A stretch of DNA of 64,000 nt from contig NZ_LT670847.1 in assembly GCF_900142895.1 (NCBI RefSeq), forward strand, positions 2,790,001 through 2,854,000. Reading direction: 5' to 3'. The notes beneath the pieces were generated by a model, which was not told where the DNA came from, ran no database searches, and saw only the letters and a list, made by a program, of their open reading frames with translations. This DNA is from Vreelandella subglaciescola (GTDB lineage: Bacteria > Pseudomonadota > Gammaproteobacteria > Pseudomonadales > Halomonadaceae). Of this stretch, positions 29,547 to 38,341 are shown one piece after another. The position numbers and the translations under genes were made by a program. Each line of letters begins with the position of its first letter. Position 1 is the stretch's first letter.

Positions 29547-30946
29547 GTCAGTTTATCTCCGATCAGCCAGTCGATGGCGGCGTCCATGCGGATGTGCGGC
29601 AGCGCGCCTGACGCCGCAGGCATCGGGCGAAAGCCGGGAAAATCAAACCCCTGGCGCTGCCAGAAGGCATTGTCGGGCAGCGTGGCGGGCACGTCGCCGG
29701 GATACACCAGCACGTCTTCGCCTTCGAGCGTGGTGCCGCGCAGCGCAGGCAGACGCTCTTTGCCCTGGCTAACTTCGCGCGACTGGGTGGCGCGAATGGA
29801 AGCCAGCGACAGCGCTTTCACCGGCACGTTGGCAAAGCGCAGCTCCTTGAGCGGCTCCTTTAATAGCGCGTTCAGCAGCGCCACGACGTTGTCGTGCTGG
29901 TCGGGGGTGACGTGATCGGCCTTGGTGGCGGCAATCGCCAGCCGGTCGATGCGCGGGGCAAACAGGCGGTTGAGCAGGTTGCGGCTGCCGTAGCTAAAGC
30001 TTTGCATCAGCTCGCCCAGCGCCAGCGATAAATCCTCGAAGCGTTCGGGGCCGGCGTTCAGCGCGCCGAGCACGTCGACCAGCACAATCTGGCGGTCAAA
30101 ACGGCGGAAGTGCTCGCGATAAAACGGCTGTACCACCTGCTTTTGATAGTAGCGAAAGCGCGCCACCAGGGTGGCGTAAACGCTGGTGTCGGGCAGCGCG
30201 TCGAGTTCTGCTTGCGTCTGGCTGAGATTGGGCAAGGGGAAAAACTGCAGCACCGGCGCGCCGTCAAGCTCGCCGGGCAGCAAAAAACGCCCCGGCTGCA
30301 GGTGCGAGAACCCCAGCTGTTTGGCGCGCCTAAGCCCCTTGGCGTAGGCCTCGGCAAGCTCGGCCAACACCGCCTCGTTGGCGTCTGCGGCCGGGTCCAG
30401 CCGCTCGGCGGCGGTCAACCACTCGGCAAATATTTCCTGACGCTTGGCGCCCTGAGCGTAGGGGCGGGTCTGGCACCAGCTGTAGTAATCGTGGCCGAGC
30501 AGGGGTAAATCCAGCAGCCACTCGCCGGGGTAGTCAAACAGATCCAGCGTCAGGTGCGAGGTGGGCGCGCGAAACCAGCCACTGCGCGCCGGCCGATAGC
30601 GCAGCTCAAGGCGCAGCTCGCTGATGCCGCGGGTGGGCGCGGGCCAGCGCGGCGGCGACTCGCCCAGCGCCTGCATGGCCGGGTCATAGGGAAAGCGCGG
30701 CACGCCCAGATCCGGCTGATTCAGGCGTTTGGCACCGAGCAGGCGGCCATCGCGGGCGGCGGGCAGCAGGTCGAGCCGGGCTTCTACGCCGGCATGGCGC
30801 AGCTGGTTGACCAGCGAGGTCAGAAACGCCGTTTTACCCGCCTGGGAAAGGCCGGTAACGGCGAGGCGCAGCTGGCGGTCGCGGCCGCGCTCGAGCAGGT
30901 TGCCAAGCTCGCGGCCAAGGGTTTCGTGAACGGGGGGCGTTGGCAT
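29543..30946 (-). CDS. ycjX: YcjX-family P-loop protein
   Basis: 467 residues. A P-loop near the N-terminus (LAVTGLSQAGKTAFLTSLVNQL) marks this DUF463 GTPase-like family of stress-linked proteins. Further family motifs are LDLFDYPGEWLLDLPLL, VLVDVLGALNAGPE and a TKAD-like guanine-specificity motif (AIAATKADHVTPDQ). It is coupled by a 4-nt overlap to ycjF downstream, and a 65-codon membrane-protein gene lies 12 bp upstream, so three genes likely form one operon. A role in envelope stress is known only by association. Confidence 0.92.
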   Translation of the reverse strand: MPTPPVHETLGRELGNLLERGRDRQLRLAVTGLSQAGKTAFLTSLVNQLRHAGVEARLDLLPAARDGRLLGAKRLNQPDLGVPRFPYDPAMQALGESPPRWPAPTRGISELRLELRYRPARSGWFRAPTSHLTLDLFDYPGEWLLDLPLLGHDYYSWCQTRPYAQGAKRQEIFAEWLTAAERLDPAADANEAVLAELAEAYAKGLRRAKQLGFSHLQPGRFLLPGELDGAPVLQFFPLPNLSQTQAELDALPDTSVYATLVARFRYYQKQVVQPFYREHFRRFDRQIVLVDVLGALNAGPERFEDLSLALGELMQSFSYGSRNLLNRLFAPRIDRLAIAATKADHVTPDQHDNVVALLNALLKEPLKELRFANVPVKALSLASIRATQSREVSQGKERLPALRGTTLEGEDVLVYPGDVPATLPDNAFWQRQGFDFPGFRPMPAASGALPHIRMDAAIDWLIGDKLT

Positions 30947-30958
30947 GGGCAGGGTCTC

Positions 30959-31156
30959 TTAGCCGCTCTTGAGCAGCGTGGCAAACAGCTGATACGACAC
31001 CGGCAACGTGGCAATCACAAAGCCCAGCGCGGTGATGCCGTAGCCCGGCCAGCGGCGGCCCGTACGCTGAGCCAGCAACAGCCCACCAATGCCCAGCACC
31101 ATGCCGACGAGATTAAAAACCATGGAAAACGCTTCAATCACAAGCGAAAAATTCAT
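30959..31156 (-). CDS. Small two-helix membrane protein, unknown
   Basis: 65 residues, MNFSLVIEAFSMVFNLVGMV..., with two hydrophobic helices (about 5-28 and 40-60) joined by a basic loop QRTGRRWPGYG. The hydrophobicity pattern and its position 12 bp upstream of ycjX support a real gene. The ribosome site is modest. I recognise no family. It may be an extra membrane component of the YcjX-YcjF module. Confidence 0.65.
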   Translation of the reverse strand: MNFSLVIEAFSMVFNLVGMVLGIGGLLLAQRTGRRWPGYGITALGFVIATLPVSYQLFATLLKSG

Positions 31157-31249
31157 GCAGTGTTCCTGACCGGTGAACCGTATGTTGGCAGGCAGCGCAA
31201 TACGCTGCCGTGTACCGTTGTGAATGTAACAGGCGGCGCGTGTAGAAGC

Positions 31250-32116
31250 CTAGGCGCGGCTCAGCGTGGTGCCGAGCAGATGCTGGGCGCCGGGCACCAG
31301 CCACACCGGGTCAAGCCGGGTATTGGCCGCTTCCACGCAGAGAAAGCCGCGCGTAGCGGCCGCGCTGGTATCGCTCAGCGCCTCGCCCGGATGCCAGACC
31401 ACGGTGGAATCGCTCTGATGCTTGGCCACACGCAGCTGGTGCTCCCCGTCGGTCAGGGTGACGGCGGCGTTGCTGTGGTAGATACGGTCGATCGGGCCGC
31501 GCACGGCAAGCGTGCCCTGCTGCTCGCCTTCGGCAAAGTCGCGGCGCTTATCCAGATAGCGTGCGCCGGTCAGGCCTTCAAGTCGGCATTGAAAGGCGTC
31601 GCCAACGGCCAGATAGCTGTGCAGGGCAGCGCTGGTCTTGACCGGTGCCTCGCCGGTGTTTTCGCTGATCAGCTCCACGTGCAGGCGCCGGGCGTTGGCC
31701 TGAATGACCACGCGGGCGTTCAGCTGGCTGTGTAGTGGCTCCTCCGGTGAGAGGTGCACCTCAATGCCTTCTTCGTGTTCGTCCACGCCGTCAAGCCGCC
31801 AGAGCGCCAGCCGTGCCGGGCCGTGAAAGGGGCCCTGGCGGTTGGGGCTTTCATCGGCGTAGCGCTCGTCGGCAAACCACGGCCAGCACAGCGGTATGCC
31901 GCCACGTAGTGCTGCCGGCGCGCTGGCCGGCGTGGGCGTCAACCATAGCCAGTCCTGATCGTCTGCCGGTTGGAAGTGCACCACCTGGGCGCCAGTGAGC
32001 GCGATGGCGAGCTGCCCCCAGGGCTGATTGAACAGCACCAGTTCGCGCCCCTCCCAGGTGACGGTCTGCTGGTCGTCGGTGGCGTCAAGCTGCTGGCGGA
32101 GCGAGTCGGGAATCAT
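31250..32116 (-). CDS. yeaD: Glucose-6-phosphate 1-epimerase (YeaD-like)
   Basis: 288 residues from ATG 32116, which has AGGA 9 nt upstream; an in-frame GTG at 32152 is possible but adds a non-family extension. The galactose-mutarotase fold is shown by RGGIPLCWPWFADE, the catalytic-type His in QGPFHGPARLALWRLDG, and AALHSYLAVGD near the second His. WHPGEALSDTSAAATRGFLCVE closes the domain. The enzyme interconverts alpha and beta anomers of hexose 6-phosphates in the cytosol. It is divergent from the YeaQ-type gene. Confidence 0.9.
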   Translation of the reverse strand: MIPDSLRQQLDATDDQQTVTWEGRELVLFNQPWGQLAIALTGAQVVHFQPADDQDWLWLTPTPASAPAALRGGIPLCWPWFADERYADESPNRQGPFHGPARLALWRLDGVDEHEEGIEVHLSPEEPLHSQLNARVVIQANARRLHVELISENTGEAPVKTSAALHSYLAVGDAFQCRLEGLTGARYLDKRRDFAEGEQQGTLAVRGPIDRIYHSNAAVTLTDGEHQLRVAKHQSDSTVVWHPGEALSDTSAAATRGFLCVEAANTRLDPVWLVPGAQHLLGTTLSRA

Positions 32117-32239
32117 CAAGGCGTCCTGGTCTGTAAAGATTGTGGACGGCACCTTAATGCGGTCTGCTATGGTAAAACAAGCACGCTACGTGTTCATCTT
32201 GACCTTGATCCTTTCGACAATAGTAAAAGAGGTGCGCCC

Positions 32240-32476
32240 ATGGGATTTATTGCGTGGTTGATTATTGGTGGTCTTGCCGGCTGGATTGCGGGCAACATCA
32301 TGCGCGGCGGCGGTTTTGGCATCCTGGCCAACATCGGTATCGGGATCGTCGGTGCCGTTATCGGTGGCTTTTTGTTTGGCTTGCTCGGGCTTCATGCAGG
32401 TGGTTTTATCGGCTCGCTGGTCACCGCGGTGGTGGGGGCTGTCGCCTTGCTCTGGGTGGTCAGTAAAGTGCGATAA
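32240..32476 (+). CDS. YeaQ/YmgE (GlsB) family small membrane protein
   Basis: 78 residues from ATG 32240 (AAAGAGGTG just upstream); the in-frame extension to 31970 is antisense to yeaD and rejected. Three glycine-rich hydrophobic helices (MGFIAWLIIGGLAGWIAGNI, then GFGILANIGIGIVGAVIGGF, then GFIGSLVTAVVGAVALLWVV) match the transglycosylase-associated / GlsB family. Members are stress-induced inner-membrane proteins of unknown mechanism. It is followed by a GC hairpin. Confidence 0.92.
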   Translation: MGFIAWLIIGGLAGWIAGNIMRGGGFGILANIGIGIVGAVIGGFLFGLLGLHAGGFIGSLVTAVVGAVALLWVVSKVR

Positions 32477-32528
32477 CACAAAACGTTAGCCACAAGGCAC
32501 TGATGAATGCGCCATACGCCTGAAGAAA

Positions 32529-32557
32529 CCATCGCCCGGCCAATGGCCGGGCGATGG
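32529..32557 (+). terminator. GC-rich hairpin after the YeaQ-type gene
   Basis: A perfect 13-bp stem (CCATCGCCCGGCC / GGCCGGGCGATGG) with a 3-nt loop, but without a T-run. Likely a 3'-end structure for the upstream mRNA. Confidence 0.6.
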
Positions 32558-32682
32558 CGTTCAGATATAGGCCTCAATCGTGCTTTCCGTTATACCCTGC
32601 GCCCCGTTACACTATGTGCCTTTCGTGCCGGCCGCTCTGGCGGGCTCTTGGGTGTATTCGTGGGTGCAGTAAGGGGAATCTT

Positions 32683-34710
32683 TTGGTCGACGCGTTACAT
32701 GCCTGGTGGGAACAGCAGCTTGAACTTTGTGGCGGAGGTATCGGCTCTCATTTGCTATCAGCCGGGGCGAACGAACGCCTGGCACGGCTGGGTATTGCCA
32801 GCCCGCGCGAGGGCTGCTGGCCTGACGCCGGGCAGTGGCTCGCTCAGGCATGGCAGATTGAGTCCCGCGACACGCTGATTGACGCCATGCTGTGGCTTGC
32901 CGCGCAGGGCGAGCGCCAGCGCTGGGATATCGATGCCGCCGAGCTCAAGGCCATGACCGTGGCCCGGCGGCGCCAGTGGGAGCAGGAAACCCCAGTGGAT
33001 GACGCCCCCTTCGCTGCACTGCTGCCCGGCTGGGTGGCCACCGGCGAGCCGCTTGAATGGGCGGCGTGGGACTGGCTACGGCTGGCGGAACTTGCCTGGG
33101 CGGGGGCGTGCGGTGGCTATCTCAGCGATACCGAAGCCGACCACTTCGCGGCTCACGCGGCCGAGCTGCTGCAAATCCGTTATGCCGGCTGGAGCGAGAT
33201 GCTAAGCGCCTATCTGCGCGGATTCAGCCTGTTTAACGGCGTTGATTGCCGTGCTGAGTGTCCCGGTGAGGCGACCGAAAATCCGTGGCGGGACGCGAAT
33301 ACGTGGCAAGAACGGCTGGTGGCGCTATCTGAGCCGGCTATTCGCGAGGCGTCCCGGACCGCGCTACGGGCGTATCGCAGTACGCCGCAGCACTGGCTAC
33401 AGGCGATTGCCGGTATCCGCGAGCCCGAGCTGATGCTGCGACAGCGCGAGCCGCTGGCGCCAGTGCCGGAAGCGCGTCGTATGGAAGCGGCACGTTATCT
33501 CGAAGACGTGCTGGACATGCACGCCGATGAAGGCGCCGAGGTGCTGGCCCGCTATTGGCTGCCGGCCGAAGCACACCATCTTAACCAGATGGCAGCTGAC
33601 GCGGCGCACGGTATTCATGTTCCCTCGCAGACTGTCTTTGGCCGGCCCTCGCGGGAGGCGCTGGTGCAGCGCGGGTGGCTCAAGCAGGCCGGTCGTCACG
33701 CGGCCACCATTCATATGGCCGAAAAATTTGCCTTTTATTGGCAAACGGCCATGGACAGCCGGCTGTTCGATGAAGGTTCACTGCTAACCCAGGGCGAAGC
33801 GCTGAAAAGCTGCCTGTGCCATTTTTATGCCACTCCCACGCGGCTGCTGGAGGCCTGGCTGGCGTGGGAGCGCTGCCTGCCCGAGCCTGAGCAGGCCTCG
33901 CTCACGTCCGATATTGCCTGGCACCTGAAGGATCCCGGCAGCGTGTTTCACTGGCTTGACTGGCACCCCGGTGAGTGGCGCGAACCGGCCGAGCGGCCGT
34001 CGTTGCGTCACTTTACCGCCATGGCGCTGGTGGGCCCGCTGAACAGTGCCGCCTGGAGCCAACCACAGCCGGAAAGCGCGCGCGAACGCGAGGCCATCAG
34101 AGGGTGGGTGGAAGGCCATTACCAGCTGTTGGGCGCTGACGAATTGCGTAGTTTTATCGACTACATGCTGGAGGCCGGGGATCGGCAGGAATATCAGATC
34201 AACTACGCGCCCTATACGCTGAACCGCGAGCGCCTCGACGCTGAAATCGCCATTTTGCAAACCGGCGAAAGCGAGGCCGAGGAGCGTAACCATCTGCTGC
34301 GCCTTGAGCGGGTACGCGATAACGAAGACGACTGTAACGAGCTCGATATGGCCGCCTGGGACATTGCCCAGACGGTAGATCTCGCCATTGCCGGGCGCGA
34401 GCTGGGCTGGCTGGAACCGGCGCAGCTCGCGCGTATTCTGGAACGTGCCTATGCGCTGGCCGAAAAACACTACGCCGGTTGGCAGGCCTATGCGGAAGGC
34501 ATGTACGCCGGGTTTTCGTTTTTCATGGGCGAAACCGACGAGCGCGAGAGCTTTCTCGCCGGGTTGCGCCACGCGCTGGTGGCCTGGCGCTGCGGCGCGC
34601 CGGTGCTGGCCGGCGCCTGGGCCAGCCTGGATTTTCCCGGCAGTAAGCCGCGCCACTTTGCACCGTTGCACATTGATACGCTCCCGGGAGATAGGCGAAC
34701 TCTGCATTGA
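32683..34710 (+). CDS. Large protein with two DUF1266 domains
   Basis: 675 residues from TTG 32683, chosen because AAGGGGA lies 6 nt upstream; the frame is open further 5' but has no initiation signal. Two copies of the DUF1266 pattern are visible. The first is near residues 120-185 (AAWDWLRLAELAWAGACGGY, then RYAGWSEMLSAYLRG). The second is near 555-620 (AAWDIAQTVDLAIAGRELGW, then HYAGWQAYAEGMYAG). The protein is Trp-rich and acidic with no signal peptide, so it is probably cytosolic. The family has no established function. Neighbours (YeaQ-type and NlpC/P60) give no clear clue. Confidence 0.82.
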   Translation: MVDALHAWWEQQLELCGGGIGSHLLSAGANERLARLGIASPREGCWPDAGQWLAQAWQIESRDTLIDAMLWLAAQGERQRWDIDAAELKAMTVARRRQWEQETPVDDAPFAALLPGWVATGEPLEWAAWDWLRLAELAWAGACGGYLSDTEADHFAAHAAELLQIRYAGWSEMLSAYLRGFSLFNGVDCRAECPGEATENPWRDANTWQERLVALSEPAIREASRTALRAYRSTPQHWLQAIAGIREPELMLRQREPLAPVPEARRMEAARYLEDVLDMHADEGAEVLARYWLPAEAHHLNQMAADAAHGIHVPSQTVFGRPSREALVQRGWLKQAGRHAATIHMAEKFAFYWQTAMDSRLFDEGSLLTQGEALKSCLCHFYATPTRLLEAWLAWERCLPEPEQASLTSDIAWHLKDPGSVFHWLDWHPGEWREPAERPSLRHFTAMALVGPLNSAAWSQPQPESAREREAIRGWVEGHYQLLGADELRSFIDYMLEAGDRQEYQINYAPYTLNRERLDAEIAILQTGESEAEERNHLLRLERVRDNEDDCNELDMAAWDIAQTVDLAIAGRELGWLEPAQLARILERAYALAEKHYAGWQAYAEGMYAGFSFFMGETDERESFLAGLRHALVAWRCGAPVLAGAWASLDFPGSKPRHFAPLHIDTLPGDRRTLH

Positions 34711-34831
34711 GCCTCGCAAGCCCCCGTGACTATCGCTTATAGTAAGAATGATCACAGCTGCCCTGGTTATATTGTCGGAGAAGTCTGCTACCGCTGCGGG
34801 GCGTTTTTTACTGTTTTACGAGGTCTATCGT

Positions 34832-35461
34832 ATGGCTGCCGTGCCACCCAGTATTATCCAGGGCACCCGTGGAATCTGCGCGCTGGCGCTTATCATCCTG
34901 CTGGCCGGCTGCGCGGGTAACGCGCCGCGTGACAAGGCAGATCCGCCCGACGACTACTTCGCCATGACGCTGCCGGGCATGTCCAACAGCGGCGGTAGCA
35001 TGATGTCGCCAGCGAATAATCCGGTCAACGATCTGTCACGGCTGAAAAATCCGGCGCCGCTGGTCATTCGTCGCGCGCTGCTTGAGCAGCATGAACGCTG
35101 GTCGGGCACGCCGTACCGGCTGGGCGGCACCACCCAGCGCGGCGTTGACTGTTCGGCGCTGGTGCAAAATGTCTATCTGGATACGTTTGACATTACCCTG
35201 CCGCGCACTACACGCGGGCTGGTCACCAAAGGCCATGCGATTGACCGCCAGGATCTGCGCGCCGGCGATCTGGTGTTCTTCCGCCCGCCGGGCAATCGGC
35301 ATGTCGGCATTTACGTGGGGGAAGGCTATTTTCTGCATGCTTCTTCCTCAAAAGGGGTGACTATTTCGCAGCTGGATAATACCTACTGGCAGCGCTATTA
35401 CTGGCAGTCGCGTCGTACCCTTGAAAGCCCGCAAATGGCGCAGCTAAGCCGTGTGCTCTAG
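34832..35461 (+). CDS. NlpC/P60 endopeptidase lipoprotein (MepS/Spr-like)
   Basis: 209 residues from ATG 34832. The lipoprotein signal ends at lipobox LAGC (Cys27), so it is probably outer-membrane attached. The NlpC/P60 domain covers about residues 75-205, with the catalytic Cys107 in QRGVDCSALVQNVY and the histidines in NRHVGIYVGEGYFLHASS. It cleaves peptidoglycan cross-links or stem peptides, allowing wall growth. An earlier in-frame start at 34748 would precede the signal peptide with a charged stretch, and is unlikely. Confidence 0.92.
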   Translation: MAAVPPSIIQGTRGICALALIILLAGCAGNAPRDKADPPDDYFAMTLPGMSNSGGSMMSPANNPVNDLSRLKNPAPLVIRRALLEQHERWSGTPYRLGGTTQRGVDCSALVQNVYLDTFDITLPRTTRGLVTKGHAIDRQDLRAGDLVFFRPPGNRHVGIYVGEGYFLHASSSKGVTISQLDNTYWQRYYWQSRRTLESPQMAQLSRVL

Positions 35462-35485
35462 CGCGCTCGCTAGCCGCCAAGCGGC

Positions 35486-36670
35486 ATGATTACGCTCAAG
35501 ACCCGCGCCTGGTGGCGCGCGACGCTGGCACTGTGCCTGGGCTCTTTTCTCGTCTTCATCAACCTTTACGTGCCCCAGCCGCTGCTGCCTGATCTGCAGC
35601 AGGCTTACGGCATATCGACCCTGGCGGTCAGTTTCGTGATGTCGGCCGCGACGCTTTCGCTGGCCGGATCACTGCTGGTGTTCGGGCCGCTGTCTGATGC
35701 TATCGGGCGCGAAAGCATCATGCGTTATAGCCTGCTGTTGGCCGGCAGCGTCTCTCTTGCACTGGCCTTTGCCCCCAACTTCGCCACCCTGTTGACGCTA
35801 CGGCTGCTGCAGGGCTTTTTGCTGGGCGGGCTGCCCGCGGTGGCCATCGCCTGGATGGGCGACGAGTTTGATAAGACGGCGCTGCTGGGGGCGGTCGGGC
35901 TGTATATTGGCGCCAATTCGCTAGGCGGCATCAGCGGTCGGGTGGTCGGCGGCATCGCGGCTGACATTGGCGGCGCGCCGGCAGCGTTTTTAACCGTGGG
36001 CGCGATTACGCTGGCCGGTGTCGCCGTCTTCTGGCGCCTGCTGCCCCGCAGCCGATCTTTCACGCCCAAGCCGTTTCACGTATCGACCGCCGCGGCTGAT
36101 TTGTACCGACACCTGTGTACGCCAGCGCTGCTGGGCGCCTATGTGCTGGGTGGCATCAACTTCATGGTGTTTATCAATCAGTACAGCTACATCACGTTTC
36201 GTTTGGCGAACGCGCCGTATAGCCTGGCGGCCAGTAGCCTGGGGCTGATTTTTCTGACCTATCTGAGCGGCACGCTGGGCTCGATGATGTCCGGGCGGCT
36301 GGCCGCGCGGTTTTCCGCAGCGCGCTGCATGATGCTGGGCGTGGTTATCCTGATGGTGGGCACAGCGATTACCCGTGCAGAATCGCTAGCGCTGATTATT
36401 CTGGGGTTGACCGTTAACGCCTTCGGCTTTTTTCTGGCGCATTCGCTGGCCTCGAGCTGGGTGGGGCGTAACGCCCAGCGGGCCCGGGGCAGCGCGTCGG
36501 CGCTTTATCTGGTGTTTTATTATACCGGCGCTAGCCTTGGCGGGTTCTGGCTGGAGCCGTTTTGGCTGTGGGACGGCTGGGCGGGCGTGACCTGTGGCTC
36601 GTGGCTGCTGTTTGGCATGACGCTGTGTATTGCGGTCTGGCTGCGCCGCGTGGAGCGCCGTCAGGAATAG
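35486..36670 (+). CDS. MFS transporter (YnfM-like exporter)
   Basis: 394 residues with about 12 membrane helices. The first helix carries FINLYVPQPLLPDLQQAYGIS, and the loop 2-3 signature is FGPLSDAIGRESIM. RLLQGFLLGGLPAVAIAWMGDEF and IGANSLGGISGRVVGGI match the YnfM / arabinose-efflux-like branch. Substrate is unknown; drug or metabolite export is the usual role. It follows the NlpC/P60 gene by 24 bp with no own terminator between, so some read-through is likely. Confidence 0.9.
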   Translation: MITLKTRAWWRATLALCLGSFLVFINLYVPQPLLPDLQQAYGISTLAVSFVMSAATLSLAGSLLVFGPLSDAIGRESIMRYSLLLAGSVSLALAFAPNFATLLTLRLLQGFLLGGLPAVAIAWMGDEFDKTALLGAVGLYIGANSLGGISGRVVGGIAADIGGAPAAFLTVGAITLAGVAVFWRLLPRSRSFTPKPFHVSTAAADLYRHLCTPALLGAYVLGGINFMVFINQYSYITFRLANAPYSLAASSLGLIFLTYLSGTLGSMMSGRLAARFSAARCMMLGVVILMVGTAITRAESLALIILGLTVNAFGFFLAHSLASSWVGRNAQRARGSASALYLVFYYTGASLGGFWLEPFWLWDGWAGVTCGSWLLFGMTLCIAVWLRRVERRQE

Positions 36671-36713
36671 TCCGTTGCCGCTAACAGGCCGGGGCTCAGG
36701 AAAAGTGCAGGCA

Positions 36714-36743
36714 TAAAAAAAGCGACCCGCAGGCGGGTCGCTT
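36714..36743 (-). terminator. Terminator of slyD
   Basis: AAGCGACCCGC / GCGGGTCGCTT stem; on the minus strand TTTTTTT follows directly. It lies about 22 bp after the slyD stop and also separates it from the convergent MFS gene. Confidence 0.92.
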
Positions 36744-36764
36744 CATGAGCCGGGCGTTTCGAGC

Positions 36765-37265
36765 TTAGTGCTCGACGCCGTCTTCGTGCTCAACACCACC
36801 TTCGCCGTGAACGTGGCCGTGCTCGATTTCGTCTTCGCTGGCTTCGCGTACGGTAGCGATTTCAACGTCAAACGCCAGCTGCTGACCGGCCAGCGGGTGG
36901 TTGCCGTCAACCACGACCGTGTCGGCTTCGACTTTCTTGACGGTAACCATCAGCGGGCCGCCTTCAGTCTGCGCCTGGAACTGCATGCCCGGCTCAACGC
37001 TTTCCACGCCCTGGAAAGATTCACGCGGCACTTCCTGCATCAGCTGTTCCTGAACTTCACCGTAGCCTTCTTCCGGCGATACGTTGACGTTGAGTTTTTC
37101 GCCAGCCGTGCGGCCTTCGAGTTCTTTTTCCAGGCCCGGGATAATGTTGCCGCCGCCGTGCAGATACGTGAGCGGCTCGCGGCCTTCGGAGCTGTCAAGC
37201 ACTTCACCTGCATCGTTGGTCAGGGTGTAGTGAAACGCGACGACCGAGTTTTGCGCAATTTGCAT
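36765..37265 (-). CDS. slyD: FKBP-type peptidyl-prolyl isomerase SlyD
   Basis: 166 residues. The FKBP domain is interrupted by the insert-in-flap chaperone domain, as in SlyD: VVAFHYTLTNDAGEVLDSS, LTYLHGGGNIIPGLEKELEG, then the IF segment PRESFQGVESVEPGMQFQAQ, then DGNHPLAGQQLAFDVEI. It isomerises X-Pro bonds and assists folding in the cytosol. The C-terminal tail has His residues (EHGHVHGEGG, VEHEDGVEH) but is shorter and far less Cys/His-rich than in E. coli. Nickel storage is therefore probably reduced. Confidence 0.95.
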   Translation of the reverse strand: MQIAQNSVVAFHYTLTNDAGEVLDSSEGREPLTYLHGGGNIIPGLEKELEGRTAGEKLNVNVSPEEGYGEVQEQLMQEVPRESFQGVESVEPGMQFQAQTEGGPLMVTVKKVEADTVVVDGNHPLAGQQLAFDVEIATVREASEDEIEHGHVHGEGGVEHEDGVEH

Positions 37266-37462
37266 GTAAAAAACCTTACGGTGAGTGCATGTACTTCAAT
37301 GGTAACGTGGAAAAGGGGCGCTTGTCAGTGGCCGAGGAGCTTTTTCCTTGCCGCGATACCCCGGCGCTATTGCGCCGCCGCGGGACCGAGGATACCCTAA
37401 CGCCACTCTATTTTTGACGTTCGGCTTTTGACGTCCGACTTACTACACTCTGGAGCCTTTCT

Positions 37463-37741
37463 ATGACAATTTTTGTCATTTGGGTCATTGCGTTCGCTGT
37501 GATCTTCTACCTTGCCAATAAACGCTGGAATGATGGCGTCAGCCAGGGCGTGGATAAAATGCTCACCGCCATGCTGAAAAGCCACGGCAAAAACCGCTAT
37601 ATCTGGGTCGCGGCGATTGCCGTGCTGGGCGCGACAGCGCTGGTTCGCCCGGTAGACGTGCTGCTCGTGGTGATTCTGCTGGCGATTATTGCGCTGGTAG
37701 TGGCCAAGGTGGCAAGCGTCGTGACCAACAAGGTGTCGTAA
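37463..37741 (+). CDS. Small membrane protein, unknown
   Basis: 92 residues with an N-terminal helix (TIFVIWVIAFAVIFYLANK), a short charged segment (RWNDGVSQGVDKMLTAML) and two further hydrophobic stretches (about 48-62 and 65-86). CTGGAGCC lies upstream of ATG 37463. It is divergent from slyD and followed by a strong terminator, so it forms its own unit. The family is not recognised. Confidence 0.75.
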   Translation: MTIFVIWVIAFAVIFYLANKRWNDGVSQGVDKMLTAMLKSHGKNRYIWVAAIAVLGATALVRPVDVLLVVILLAIIALVVAKVASVVTNKVS

Positions 37742-37782
37742 GGTTTCCCCAGCGTATACCGGTACGACAATGCGCAGACAAT

Positions 37783-37818
37783 AAAAAAACACCGATCCGT
37801 AAGGGTCGGTGTTTTTTT
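37783..37818. terminator. Bidirectional terminator between the small membrane gene and slyB
   Basis: A 16-bp stem (AAAAAAACACCGATCC / GGGTCGGTGTTTTTTT, one wobble) with GTAA loop, and T-runs in both directions. Confidence 0.93.
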
Positions 37819-37867
37819 ATGCTCTTCTTACACCGCTTATAGACAGCAGCGTATCAGTACGAGGCGA

Positions 37868-38341
37868 TCAGTAGGGCGCAACGCTGACGTTGGAGCCGCT
37901 GCCAATCAGACGGACTTTCTGGCCGGGCTGGAACTGGCGATCGGCTTTTTGTACCACGACCACATCGCGGCCGGCATCGGTGCGGATCTCGAGCTCTACG
38001 GCGTTGATGCGGTTGGCGCGATCTTCAACTGACGTTCCCGCCATCGCACCGCCGATAGCGCCTGCAGCCGTGGCGATCTTGCGACCGCTACCGCCGCCGA
38101 TCTGGTTGCCCAGCAGGCCGCCGATCAGCGCGCCGGAACCGCCGCCAAGCAAGCCGCCGGTGCGGCTGTCGGCCTGGATTTGCACCGGGCGTATGGCAAC
38201 CACGGTGCCGTAGGTGACGTTCTGGCTGGCCTTGGCTTGATTGGCGCTGTACACATCGCCCGAGTAAGGGGCGGTATTGACGCAGCCGGCAAGCGTAAAC
38301 AAGCTGATGGCGGCAACGGGAAGCAGCAGCAGACGTTTCAT
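37868..38341 (-). CDS. slyB: Outer-membrane lipoprotein SlyB
   Basis: 157 residues, close to the E. coli length of 155. The lipobox is LAGC (Cys20). SGDVYSANQAKASQNVTYGT and AIRPVQIQ match SlyB directly. The glycine-zipper 2TM region follows (GGLLGGGSGALIGGLLGNQI, then AGAIGGAMAG), then the conserved C-terminal beta region (VELEIRTDAGRDVVVVQKAD, then FQPGQKVRLI). In enterics SlyB is PhoPQ-controlled and protects outer-membrane proteins under stress. It is monocistronic here. Confidence 0.95.
   Translation of the reverse strand: MKRLLLLPVAAISLFTLAGCVNTAPYSGDVYSANQAKASQNVTYGTVVAIRPVQIQADSRTGGLLGGGSGALIGGLLGNQIGGGSGRKIATAAGAIGGAMAGTSVEDRANRINAVELEIRTDAGRDVVVVQKADRQFQPGQKVRLIGSGSNVSVAPY

Noticed and set aside
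31970..32476. A 168-residue form of the YeaQ-type protein
   Set aside because: The first 90 residues are antisense to yeaD; the family-like protein begins at 32240 with a ribosome site.
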